From Rikenellaceae bacterium (GTDB lineage: Bacteria > Bacteroidota > Bacteroidia > Bacteroidales > Rikenellaceae): a stretch of DNA of 50,405 nucleotides. The translations under genes were made by a program, and so were the position numbers. The notes beneath the pieces are model-generated. The model did no database searches, had not been told where the DNA came from, and worked only from the letters and a program-made list of their open reading frames with translations. Of this stretch, positions 23,921-32,653 are shown piece after piece; position 1 is the first letter of the stretch, and each line of letters starts with the position of its first letter. The DNA lies in contig SUZQ01000010.1 in the NCBI GenBank assembly GCA_015059875.1, positions 1-50,405 of the forward strand, given 5' to 3'.

Positions 23921-25618
23921 ATGCTACAAGAAAACTTAATAAAAATGTACGAGCAGTCGTTTCGCGAGCATCGCGAGATGAGTGCCGTTACAGACTATTT
24001 TTCGGGCGAAAGCTACTCGTACTACGGCTTCGCCAAGGAGATAGCCAAACTCCATATTCTATTTGACGAGGCAGGAATCAAGCAGGGTGATAAGATTGCC
24101 CTTGTAGGTCGCAATACACCGCGTTGGTGCGCCGTGTATATCGCTACAATGACCTACGGAGCAGTGATTGTGCCTATTATGCAGACCTTCACTTCGAACG
24201 ATATTTCGCATATCGTAAACCACTCGGAGAGTCGTCTGCTGTTCCTTACCGACTCCTATTGGGAGGGCTTGGAGGAGGATGCTCTGCCAAAAATTGAGGG
24301 AGTATTCTCGCTTACCGACTACCATGTGCTGTTTGAGCGTCGTGGCGGAGTGCTTACTGCATGCGTAGATAGTATGACTGCAAACTATCGCAAACGCTAT
24401 CCAAATGGCTTTACAGTTGAGGATATTAAGTATGCCGATGTGCCAAACGATCAGCTTATCTTGCTGAACTATACATCGGGAACTACGGGCTACTCGAAAG
24501 GAGTGATGCTTACCGTGAATAACCTGACTGCAAATGTGGTATATATCAAGACTTTGAAGCCGCGTAACGGAAGCCACTACTACTTCTCGAAAGGTCGTCG
24601 CACATTGGCGTTCCTACCGTTGGCACACGCCTACGGTTGTACGGTAGATTTCCTTACTCCGTTGGCAGTTGGAGGTCATATCAATCTGCTTGGCAAGATG
24701 CCGACTCCGAAGGTTTTGGTGGAGGCTATGCAGCGCGTACGCCCGAATGTTATTGCTTCGGTGCCTCTCGTGTTGGAGAAAATATATCGTAAGCAGATTA
24801 CTCCGTTGTTAGAAAAGGGTGCATTGTCTGTGGCAATTAAAGTGCCTCTCGTGAATGAGATTATCCGCGCACAGATTCGCCAAAAATTGCTCGATTCGTT
24901 CGGTGGCAATGTGGAGTTGTTCATCATTGGAGGAGCTCCTATCAATCAGGAGACAGAGTCGTTCCTCAAGTCCATCCACTTCCCTATTATCGTGGGTTAC
25001 GGAATGACCGAGTGCGCACCGCTTATCTCGGTTACGGTTGATCCTACCGAGTTTAAGATTCGCTCGTGCGGAAAGTACCTTAAAGGTATGCTGGAGGTTA
25101 AGATAGACTCTGAGGATCAGCACAATATCCCTGGCGAGATTATGGTTAAGGGAGAGTGTGTGATGCAGGGCTACTACAAGAACGAGCGCGACACAAAGGC
25201 AGCTTTGACCGAGGATGGTTGGTTGCATACGGGCGATATGGGAACTATCGATGAGGATGGAACTCTCTATATCAAGGGCCGCTGCAAGACAATGATTCTT
25301 ACCGATACAGGACAGAATATCTATCCAGAGCAGATCGAGGATAAACTCAACAACCTGCCACTCGTGCAGGAGTCGCTCGTGCTGGAGAATAACGGCAAGT
25401 TATACGGTTTGGTTGTGCCAGACTTTGGCTTGTGCGAGAAAGAGGGTATTGATAAAGTACGCTTGAATGAGATTATGAACGAAAATCTCAAAACGCTTAA
25501 CGAGCAAGTTGCTGCATACGAGCGTCTTGTGTCAATTATCATCTATCCTAACGAGTTTGAAAAGACTCCTAAGAAGAGTATTAAGAGGTATCTCTACGAT
25601 ATCTCAAAGCTTGTCTAA
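23921..25618 (+). CDS. Long-chain fatty-acid-CoA ligase (AMP-forming), copy 2
   Basis: A 565-residue tandem paralogue of the preceding ligase with the same motifs (NYTSGTTGYSKGVMLT, GGAPINQE, GYGMTECAPLI, TGDMGTIDEDGTLYIKGR, TPKKSIKRYLYD). I prefer the ATG at 23921 (MLQENLIKMYEQSF), which aligns exactly with copy 1. An upstream in-frame ATG at 23894 would add MANGPKRYY translated from the heptamer repeats. Differences cluster after the P-loop (VYIKTLKPRNGSHYY versus YGVTKINKTTGKLW), a region near the fatty-acid tunnel, so chain-length preference may differ. Ends in a terminator. Confidence 0.88.
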   Translation: MLQENLIKMYEQSFREHREMSAVTDYFSGESYSYYGFAKEIAKLHILFDEAGIKQGDKIALVGRNTPRWCAVYIATMTYGAVIVPIMQTFTSNDISHIVNHSESRLLFLTDSYWEGLEEDALPKIEGVFSLTDYHVLFERRGGVLTACVDSMTANYRKRYPNGFTVEDIKYADVPNDQLILLNYTSGTTGYSKGVMLTVNNLTANVVYIKTLKPRNGSHYYFSKGRRTLAFLPLAHAYGCTVDFLTPLAVGGHINLLGKMPTPKVLVEAMQRVRPNVIASVPLVLEKIYRKQITPLLEKGALSVAIKVPLVNEIIRAQIRQKLLDSFGGNVELFIIGGAPINQETESFLKSIHFPIIVGYGMTECAPLISVTVDPTEFKIRSCGKYLKGMLEVKIDSEDQHNIPGEIMVKGECVMQGYYKNERDTKAALTEDGWLHTGDMGTIDEDGTLYIKGRCKTMILTDTGQNIYPEQIEDKLNNLPLVQESLVLENNGKLYGLVVPDFGLCEKEGIDKVRLNEIMNENLKTLNEQVAAYERLVSIIIYPNEFEKTPKKSIKRYLYDISKLV

Positions 25619-25689
25619 CGAGGTGATTTCTGCGTTACGCATCGGATATTGAAACGATTTCGTTTTACGAATCGAATAATTTATTGAAA

Positions 25690-25716
25690 AGTAGGCTCTT
25701 TAGAGCCTGCTTTTTT
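25690..25716 (+). terminator. Terminator of ligase copy 2
   Basis: Stem AGTAGGCTC/GAGCCTGCT (one G:U), 4-base loop, then TTTTTT, about 70 bases after the stop codon. Another small hairpin lies at 25652-25671. Confidence 0.85.
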
Positions 25717-25745
25717 GTTATCTTGAAAAATAGTTTTTAACTTTG
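25714..25745 (+). promoter_or_regulatory. Consensus promoter of the kinase-nuclease operon
   Basis: TTTG (25714-25717), 20-base spacer, TAACTTTG (25738-25745), 21 bases before the kinase ATG. The TTTG is formed by the T-run of the preceding terminator. Confidence 0.85.
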
Positions 25746-25766
25746 CAATAGAGAATTTGAGCAATA

Positions 25767-26840
25767 ATGGGAAGATTGAGCATAAATATCCGCAAGCAGG
25801 TAATTGGCGAGAATGCGCTCTATATGGTGATATGGGTGTGCGTCTTTCTTGTGCCATTTATGAATGCAGGTTTGACATTGGAGGATAATATCGACTTGAG
25901 AGAGGTTGTTCTTTCGTGGCTCAAGATTCTGCCCTTCTTCTTGATATTCATTCTTAACACTTGGGTGCTGTTCCGATATGTCCATCGCAAGCACCTCTAT
26001 TGGGTGTACTACCTTGTGACAGTTGTGTTGATTGTAGGCGTATTTACGATGATGGAACTCTACGAACAGTCCGATATAGCGTTTGCTGTTTCGCTCGGTA
26101 CTATTGGACAGTCGTTCGAGGCAAAACATATTCCATTGACAGTCTTTCCGTGGTGGGGTAATATGATCGCTGCGGCGTTGATGGTGGGGGCAAATAATGC
26201 CATCTGTATCTTCTATCGTAATATGCAGCAAGACGAGGATTCGGAGCGTCGCCAGCGTCAGCATATTCAGGCGGAGATGTACTACTTGAAGCACCAAATA
26301 AATCCACACTTTTTGATGAATACACTGAACAATATTCACACGCTGGTAGATATTGATACGGTGGCGGCAAAGCAAGCCGTGATACAGCTCTCGGATATGA
26401 TGCGATATGTGGTTTACGATACGGGAGAGAACTTTATTTCGTTAAAGGAGGAGGTGAAGTTTATCAAGAACTATATCGAGTTGATGCGTATTCGCTACAC
26501 CGACGATGTGGAGATTGAATTTAACTATCCGACAGCCCCCATTGGTAGAGTTGATATTCCGCCGCTTATCTTTATTGTCTTTGTGGAGAATGCCTTTAAG
26601 CACGGCATTAGCTACAACTCAACATCCTACATTAAGATAGATATAAAGTTTGAGAATGGCTATGTTATAGGTCGTTTTGAGAACTCCATAAATGAAAAGA
26701 GTCGTAGCAGTAAGCCTGGAATTGGTCTTGAGAATGTTCGCAAACGCCTCGAACTCATATATGAGGGGCGGCACGAACTCAAGATCGAGGATAATGGTAG
26801 CGACTATTGTGTAATACTGAAAATTCCAACATTGAACTGA
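25767..26840 (+). CDS. LytS/YehU-type sensor histidine kinase
   Basis: A 357-residue membrane kinase. Four hydrophobic helices (about 17-34, 51-70, 79-97, 126-149), a short coiled linker, then the His_kinase domain (PF06580) with phosphoacceptor His181 in QINPHFLMNTLNN and an HATPase_c domain with PPLIFIVFVENAFKHG (N-box) and GIGLENVRKRLELIY (G-box). It has no separate periplasmic sensor domain, so the stimulus may be membrane-associated. Its partner regulator starts 1 base after its stop. It is first in a tightly spaced six-gene run ending at 34057. Confidence 0.92.
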   Translation: MGRLSINIRKQVIGENALYMVIWVCVFLVPFMNAGLTLEDNIDLREVVLSWLKILPFFLIFILNTWVLFRYVHRKHLYWVYYLVTVVLIVGVFTMMELYEQSDIAFAVSLGTIGQSFEAKHIPLTVFPWWGNMIAAALMVGANNAICIFYRNMQQDEDSERRQRQHIQAEMYYLKHQINPHFLMNTLNNIHTLVDIDTVAAKQAVIQLSDMMRYVVYDTGENFISLKEEVKFIKNYIELMRIRYTDDVEIEFNYPTAPIGRVDIPPLIFIVFVENAFKHGISYNSTSYIKIDIKFENGYVIGRFENSINEKSRSSKPGIGLENVRKRLELIYEGRHELKIEDNGSDYCVILKIPTLN

Positions 26841-26841
26841 T

Positions 26842-27645
26842 ATGAGATGTATAGCTATAGACGATGAGCCGTTGGCATTGCGCCAAATTTCGGGCTACAT
26901 TTCAAAGATTCCGTTTTTGGAACTTGTATCCACCTTTCGTAGTGCAGTCTCTGCGCAGGAGTGGCTGAAGGAGAACTCTATAGATTTGATATTTGTCGAT
27001 ATCAATATGCCCGATATGACGGGAGTGGAGTTTGTGCAGACTCTCGATGTTCCCGCGATGGTTATATTTACCACCGCCTATGCTGAGTATGCTATTGAGG
27101 GGTATAAACTCTCGGCAATAGACTACCTGCTAAAACCGTTTGGTGTGCAAGATATCATACGAGCTGCGGAGAAGGCAAATTCACTCTACGAGCTGTTGCA
27201 GTTACAACTGAAGATGCAGTCGTCATCGGAGTCATCTGTGGAGACGGAGATGTCGAAGGAGGAGAGGCATTCGGAGACAGACTCCTCTGCCGAGTTGATT
27301 GCGGATGCGTCGTCGGATAGGGAGGTGTTGTCGGTACACGCAGACCGTAAAACACACCTCGTAAAGTTGTCCAATATCGTCTATTTGGAGAGTGCCGGTG
27401 AGTATGTTCGTCTACATCTTGCGGATGGAACAAAGTTGGTAACGCTCTTCCGACTGAAGAATATGGAGAGTTCTCTCCATCCGTCGCAATTTATGCGTGT
27501 GCATCGCTCTTATATCATCAATTTGAAATATATTTCGGGCTATACGAGGGGCAGAGTGTTCTTGTCGAATGATGACTATGTGCCTATTGGTGACAACTAC
27601 AAAGAGCAGTTCATAAACTACATTAATAGCAATACAATAGACTAA
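26842..27645 (+). CDS. LytTR-family response regulator
   Basis: A 267-residue regulator. Receiver domain at 1-120 with acidic pocket Asp7/Asp8, phosphoacceptor Asp53 (FVDINMPD), TTAYAEYA and YLLKPF. LytTR DNA-binding domain at about 165-262 with HLVKLSNIVYLESAGEYVRLHL and FMRVHRSYIINL. Between them lies an unusually long linker (about 122-165) rich in Ser, Glu and Asp. Pairs with the kinase just upstream. It probably regulates its own operon and perhaps other sites; LytTR dimers bind two direct repeats about 10-12 bp apart, but I could not identify a convincing pair in the promoter. Confidence 0.93.
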   Translation: MRCIAIDDEPLALRQISGYISKIPFLELVSTFRSAVSAQEWLKENSIDLIFVDINMPDMTGVEFVQTLDVPAMVIFTTAYAEYAIEGYKLSAIDYLLKPFGVQDIIRAAEKANSLYELLQLQLKMQSSSESSVETEMSKEERHSETDSSAELIADASSDREVLSVHADRKTHLVKLSNIVYLESAGEYVRLHLADGTKLVTLFRLKNMESSLHPSQFMRVHRSYIINLKYISGYTRGRVFLSNDDYVPIGDNYKEQFINYINSNTID

Positions 27646-27657
27646 CCTATAACCAAT

Positions 27658-29250
27658 ATGAAGAGTAGATTAAAATGGCTTTTAATAGCCTTGCTAATTG
27701 TGGCGACGGCAGTATCAGCCACAGCGGCAGAACGGATTACCTCGATGCGTGAGGTGCGCGATATGTTGTCTAAGGATAAGGAGCTGCTTGTTGAGCAGGA
27801 TCTGTTTATCGAGGGATATATCGTTAGCAAACCCAATGGACATAATAGTGATTTGAATACACAGAGGAATCAGACCTCACTGCGTAACACCGACCTTACG
27901 ACAGTCTATTTCGAGTCATTGAATGGCGATATCGGTTTTCGTCTTAAATTGCAGAAACGCAAGTCTGCACCCAAGTTCCCTCGTTATGCGAAGGTTGTCT
28001 TGTCGCTGAAAAATACAGTGTTGAAGCTCTCGAAGGCGGGGGGTGTGACCGTTGATGGTGTCAGCGATAGCTCTATAATGAAATTGGAGCAGTGCGCAGC
28101 CTCGGATATACCCGTTAAGGTTAAGTCGATTGGCGAACTCACGGCAGATGACTTGTATACCTATGTAACTCTGCGCGATTGCGAGATTCTTTTCAAGGAT
28201 GGTGCGTTGTCGAATGTATACGAGCGATATGCGCAGCTCACTCCTAATAACAAAAAGTGCAACCCAAACAAATCGATGGATTCGTGGCCTATCCTTATTT
28301 GCGATAAAGAGGGTGGCTCTATCTATGCGATTGTCAATACTCTATGCCGTTGGCGCAGAAATGGAAATGGCGTGCCGCAGGGTGCAGGAGATATGCGCGG
28401 AGTGGTTACAAATGTCGCGCTACCTCGCTATGGCGGTGATGTGCTTGGAAATTACGCGCTTTTCCCAGTTGATGGTGGCGACTTTAGAATGAAGTGGAGT
28501 GCCACCGAGTCCAACTACAAGAGCATTGCGGAGTGGAATTGGAACAACAATAAAAAGGAGTTCAACACCAAGTCGGGACCTCTTGAGGTGGTTGCAAAAG
28601 AGCCGATTTTGGCAGATATAGGAAAGGGCGAATTGCGAGTGAATGTTGAGGGTAAGGTTACTCGAGGCAAGGATATGAACAACCCTAATATCGCCTCGCG
28701 CGCAGACAAAGATGCAAAGGGCGAGAATGGCGTGGTCAATTACGGCTCGTTGCGAGTTACAACCGCAGCACATAATTGGTGGGATTGGAAGAAGAATCAC
28801 GGCAAGGGTATAGAGCTCTCATTCTCAACCAAGAAGGCTAAGGGCGAACACCTTATTCTCGGATTCTCGTTTGCTGCTGGTAATATTTCGGGTGACACCT
28901 CTTATGGCTTCCCTGTATTTTGGAATGTGGAGTACTCGCTCGATGGCAAACAGTGGCATGCGGTTGAGGGTAGTGCGCCAAAGAAACTCCGTTCCCTACC
29001 TTGGTGGTGGAGGAAGCAGGTCAATGGACTCTACTACGAGAGCATTGATGCAGGTATGGGCTTTACCGAACACTTCGTAAATCTACCTAAGTCGTTACTT
29101 GGGCATAAGAGGGTGCATCTGCGCATTATTCCTGTGAAGAAGAATGCGGCAACTCTTGGTTACGACTACTCCGAAAACGGAGCTTTGCGTCCAAACTCGA
29201 CAAAGCATACGGTTGTGAATTTTGGCTCTATTGTAGTACGATATAATTAG
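27658..29250 (+). CDS. Exported DUF5689-like protein
   Basis: A 530-residue secreted protein with a Sec signal (first 24 residues, ending ATAAE). The N-half has two OB-like segments resembling DUF5689 of Bacteroidales: IEGYIVSKPNG...TTVYFESLNGDIGFRLKL (about 53-98) and VTLRDCEILFKDG...WPILICDKEGGSIYAIV (about 165-228). Such domains are often attached to secreted endonucleases. The C-half (about 310-528) looks like a beta-sandwich (VEYSLDGKQWHAVEG, VHLRIIPVKKNAATLGYDYS). No catalytic motif seen. It lies 12 bp after the regulator and 6 bp before the sialidase/EEP gene; a substrate-binding partner role is an inference. Confidence 0.65.
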   Translation: MKSRLKWLLIALLIVATAVSATAAERITSMREVRDMLSKDKELLVEQDLFIEGYIVSKPNGHNSDLNTQRNQTSLRNTDLTTVYFESLNGDIGFRLKLQKRKSAPKFPRYAKVVLSLKNTVLKLSKAGGVTVDGVSDSSIMKLEQCAASDIPVKVKSIGELTADDLYTYVTLRDCEILFKDGALSNVYERYAQLTPNNKKCNPNKSMDSWPILICDKEGGSIYAIVNTLCRWRRNGNGVPQGAGDMRGVVTNVALPRYGGDVLGNYALFPVDGGDFRMKWSATESNYKSIAEWNWNNNKKEFNTKSGPLEVVAKEPILADIGKGELRVNVEGKVTRGKDMNNPNIASRADKDAKGENGVVNYGSLRVTTAAHNWWDWKKNHGKGIELSFSTKKAKGEHLILGFSFAAGNISGDTSYGFPVFWNVEYSLDGKQWHAVEGSAPKKLRSLPWWWRKQVNGLYYESIDAGMGFTEHFVNLPKSLLGHKRVHLRIIPVKKNAATLGYDYSENGALRPNSTKHTVVNFGSIVVRYN

Positions 29251-29256
29251 TGAACT

Positions 29257-31338
29257 ATGCAGACTATAAGAAGAATATCGTTTATGGTGGCTATGGCGGT
29301 TGCAATCTTCTCCGCCAATGCTGCTGAGAGTTATCTCTCGGTTACTCCAAACAGAAAGCCTGAGGCTGCCAAGTATGCAGTGCAGGCACTTGACTATACG
29401 CAGATTACATCGCTCGAAACGACTGCTAACGGTCGTCTTTGGGCATCACTGCTGGGCGGTGGCGACTCTGCCAACGGCTTCTTGACACTCGCATATAGCG
29501 ATACGAATGGCTCGTCGTGGATTGAGCCTACACTCGCCCTTGATGCACGCGCAGAGTACTACGCAGTGCGCAATGGCGTGTTGTGGCGTTCTCCAAAGGG
29601 TGCGTTGTGGCTCTTCTATGCCGTATTCGATGGCTACTACGATGGGCGTGGCTCGATGTGGGCTATGCAGTGCGCGAATCCTGATGCCGCGACTCCTGTT
29701 TGGGGAGAGCCTGCCTATCTTGGTGTGGGAATCCCTACGGGTAAGCCACAACTCGATACCAAAGGCAATTGGGTGTTGCCTGTAGCGTTGTGGGGTAGAG
29801 AGGTTATCACATACGATTGCACCCCTATCATTGCAAATAAGTGGATGAGACCTCGTTTCGCTTCACCATATATTGATAAGTACACCGAACTCGACGCAAA
29901 GAGAGGTGCGGGAGTCTATATTTCGAGCGATGAGGGAAGGTCGTGGCAGGAGCATTTGGGTGTAGTGAAGTGCGCTCAAGAGGTGGAAAATGCGCGATAC
30001 AACAACCCTCAACTCTTCCGTCATGCGGATGGTCAGCTCGGAATGGTAGTGCGAGCATCGGGAACGGCTTGGACCTTCGGAGCAAGGTCGGCAAATGGTG
30101 TGGAGTGGAGCGAGCCTGCTCGCTTTGTTGCAGCCCCCGATCAGAACTTTGCGATACATACTCTCGCTGATGGCAAACTTCTGATGGTGCGAAATGCCCG
30201 TTTTGACCGACATCTCTATTGGAGTCGAGAGGGTATCTACGCCTATCTCTCGGAGGATGGTGGAGAGACTTGGTACGGAGGTTTGCGGGTTGCTACCGAC
30301 GAGGTTTCGATTAATCCCGTAGTTGCTGAAGGTGCTAACGGTGTGGTCTACATTGCCTATCACTCCGATCCTGAGGGCAACTGTGTGAATACGCTTCTCA
30401 CAACCTCAGTGGCGGAGATTGATGCTGCAACTGCTGATTACAAGAACTCGCCAAAGGGGAAGCAACAGGTACTTACAAGCGCCAAGTCGCTAAAGCGTGC
30501 CGCTGCCGAGCGCGCACTTCTTACTGCACAGAAGGGCGATTGGGCAACGGAGACTATCCGCCTCGCGACCTACAATATTCAGTATCCGAAGATGGACTGG
30601 TCGGGCAAGCGAATGGCAGCTCTTATTCCACTCTTGAAGGATCAGAAGTTTGATGTCTTTGGTGCACAAGAGCCATTCCTCTTCCAGATTGAGGATATGA
30701 TGGCGCATATTGGCGATGAGTATGCTTGGGTTGGCTCAAATATTTCGGGCGACGACAATGATCGCGGTCACCACTTCGACCCTATATTCTATCGCAAGGA
30801 GCGCGTTGAGTTGCTCGACTATGCAACCGTTTGGCTCTCAGATCAGAAGGCAGTAGCGGGATATGGTGCATACTCGGCTCGTCTATTCACATGGGCAAAG
30901 TTCCGCGACAAAAAGACCGACAAGGTGTTCTTCTTCTTTAACGGTCACTACGACCACCGAGGCGTTGAGGCTCGCGAGAATGCGTCGCATATTGTTCTCG
31001 ATATGGTTAAGCGCATTGCGAAGGGTATGCCTGCATTTGTGACCGCCGACTACAATTCGGGCGAGGATAGCAAGCCTTATAAGATTTTGCAATCATCGTG
31101 GTTGCTCAAGGATACGATGCTCGATGCGGAGGAGGCTGTGAATAAGCAGTATCAGTCGCATAGTGCTAACTACACCTCGGTAACACTCAAGGCTGCAAAT
31201 GGCAGACACATTGACCACATCTTCTATACGCCGAATGCGGTGCATATCAAGAAGTGGGAGCTTATTGTAAAGGAGTATGCAGGCTTCTTCGGCTCGGATC
31301 ACCTGCCAATATATATCGATTGCTTGATTGCAAATTAA
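29257..31338 (+). CDS. Exported sialidase-fold / endonuclease-exonuclease-phosphatase fusion
   Basis: A 693-residue secreted protein (signal 1-23). Residues 40-385 form a BNR/sialidase-type propeller with three Asp-boxes: SDTNGSSW (81-88), SSDEGRSW (223-230), SEDGGETW (332-339). Residues 430-692 are a full EEP domain with Asn440 (ATYNIQY), Glu472 (GAQEP), His564 (NGHYDHRG), Asp598/Asn600 (TADYN) and Asp681-His682 (GSDHLP), the complete catalytic set. EEP enzymes cleave phosphodiesters (nucleic acids, inositol phosphates, sphingomyelin). Whether the propeller is an active sialidase or a binding module cannot be decided. Embedded in the two-component operon. Confidence 0.85.
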   Translation: MQTIRRISFMVAMAVAIFSANAAESYLSVTPNRKPEAAKYAVQALDYTQITSLETTANGRLWASLLGGGDSANGFLTLAYSDTNGSSWIEPTLALDARAEYYAVRNGVLWRSPKGALWLFYAVFDGYYDGRGSMWAMQCANPDAATPVWGEPAYLGVGIPTGKPQLDTKGNWVLPVALWGREVITYDCTPIIANKWMRPRFASPYIDKYTELDAKRGAGVYISSDEGRSWQEHLGVVKCAQEVENARYNNPQLFRHADGQLGMVVRASGTAWTFGARSANGVEWSEPARFVAAPDQNFAIHTLADGKLLMVRNARFDRHLYWSREGIYAYLSEDGGETWYGGLRVATDEVSINPVVAEGANGVVYIAYHSDPEGNCVNTLLTTSVAEIDAATADYKNSPKGKQQVLTSAKSLKRAAAERALLTAQKGDWATETIRLATYNIQYPKMDWSGKRMAALIPLLKDQKFDVFGAQEPFLFQIEDMMAHIGDEYAWVGSNISGDDNDRGHHFDPIFYRKERVELLDYATVWLSDQKAVAGYGAYSARLFTWAKFRDKKTDKVFFFFNGHYDHRGVEARENASHIVLDMVKRIAKGMPAFVTADYNSGEDSKPYKILQSSWLLKDTMLDAEEAVNKQYQSHSANYTSVTLKAANGRHIDHIFYTPNAVHIKKWELIVKEYAGFFGSDHLPIYIDCLIAN

Positions 31339-31353
31339 GCCCATTAAAGTGCA

Positions 31354-32640
31354 ATGAAGAGAGGTTTGTTGGCTCTGTCGCCAATAGTGGTTCTGTTGGC
31401 TGTCTATCTTGCGATGTCGCTCGCATCGGGCGATTTCTATCGCATCTCTATCTCGGTAGCGTTTGTAGCTGCTGCGGTCTATGCCGTGATGGCTCTGCGC
31501 AACATTAGCCGTTCGTTGCAGGAGCGAGTATCGGTATTCTCGGAGGGAGCTTCCGACAAGAATATCATGTATATGATTTGGATATTCGTCTTGGCGGGTA
31601 TCTTCGCAGCGACGGCAAAGGCTATGGGCGCGGTGGATGCTACAGTACACTTCACACTACGATTTGTGCCTGTAGAGTTCCTTCCTGCGGGAATCTTTAT
31701 GGCTGCTTGCTTCGTGTCGCTCTCGATAGGCACTTCGGTCGGTACGATTGTGGCGCTAACTCCAGTGGTTACGGGGTTGGCTACGCAGTTGGGTAGCGAT
31801 ACGGCGCAGATGGTAGCTATTGTTGTTGGAGGTGCGTTCTTTGGAGATAACCTCTCGTTTATCTCTGATACGACCATTGCAGCAACAATGACGCAGGGGT
31901 GCAATATGAGGGATAAGTTCCGCACCAACCTGCTTATCGTGCTGCCTGCTGCACTTGTTTCGTTGGGGTTGTATCTCTTCCTCGGCTTGTCGGGTGCGGG
32001 AGATTGTGTTGGGATGGATGCTGCTGCGGAGTGGTATAAGGCGACACCGTATATCTTGGTGCTGGTTTGCGCTATTACGGGCGTTGAGGTACTTATGGTG
32101 CTTGTTCTGGGTATAGCATCAACGCTTATTGTCGGATTGGCGTGTGGCTCGTTGTCGGTAGTCTCCTTCTGTGAGGAGGCTGGACGAGGCGTACTGTCAA
32201 TGGGCGAGTTGATAATCATCACCCTTATGGCAGGGGGTCTGATGAATATGGTCAAGCAGAGTGGCGGTTTCGATTTTATCACCCGAGCCATAACAAATCG
32301 CATTTCGGGTAAGCGAGGTGCGGAGTCTGCTATTGCTGGTTTGACGGTATTGACCGATGTCTGCACTGCAAACAACACCATTGCAATCATAACGGTAGGG
32401 CCTATTGCGCGCGACTTGTCGCAGAGATTTGGTATCTCCCCACGCAAGAGTGCCAGCTTGATGGATACGGCATCCTGCTTTGCGCAGGGCGTACTTCCCT
32501 ATGGCGCGCAGTTGCTTATGGCGAGTGGCTTGGCGCATATCTCTCCGATTGAGATTATACCACACCTCTACTATCCGATGGCGATAGGGGTGATGGTCGT
32601 ACTTTCGATTATATTTCAATTCCCACGAATAAAAGAGTAA
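31354..32640 (+). CDS. NhaC-family Na+/H+ antiporter
   Basis: A 428-residue inner-membrane protein with ten or more helices. Motifs of the NhaC/ArsB-like fold: SIGTSVGTIVALTPVVTGLA (about 125-144), VVGGAFFGDNLSFISDTTIAATMTQG (about 160-185), and LTDVCTANNTIAIITVGPIA (about 330-350). Members exchange Na+ for H+ or carry malate/lactate. It is the fifth gene of the operon, 15 bp after the EEP gene and 13 bp before the nuclease gene. Its job beside secreted nucleases is unknown; ion or pH homeostasis, or coupling to an uptake step, are possible. Confidence 0.85.
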   Translation: MKRGLLALSPIVVLLAVYLAMSLASGDFYRISISVAFVAAAVYAVMALRNISRSLQERVSVFSEGASDKNIMYMIWIFVLAGIFAATAKAMGAVDATVHFTLRFVPVEFLPAGIFMAACFVSLSIGTSVGTIVALTPVVTGLATQLGSDTAQMVAIVVGGAFFGDNLSFISDTTIAATMTQGCNMRDKFRTNLLIVLPAALVSLGLYLFLGLSGAGDCVGMDAAAEWYKATPYILVLVCAITGVEVLMVLVLGIASTLIVGLACGSLSVVSFCEEAGRGVLSMGELIIITLMAGGLMNMVKQSGGFDFITRAITNRISGKRGAESAIAGLTVLTDVCTANNTIAIITVGPIARDLSQRFGISPRKSASLMDTASCFAQGVLPYGAQLLMASGLAHISPIEIIPHLYYPMAIGVMVVLSIIFQFPRIKE

Positions 32641-32653
32641 AAAAACTGGTTTT

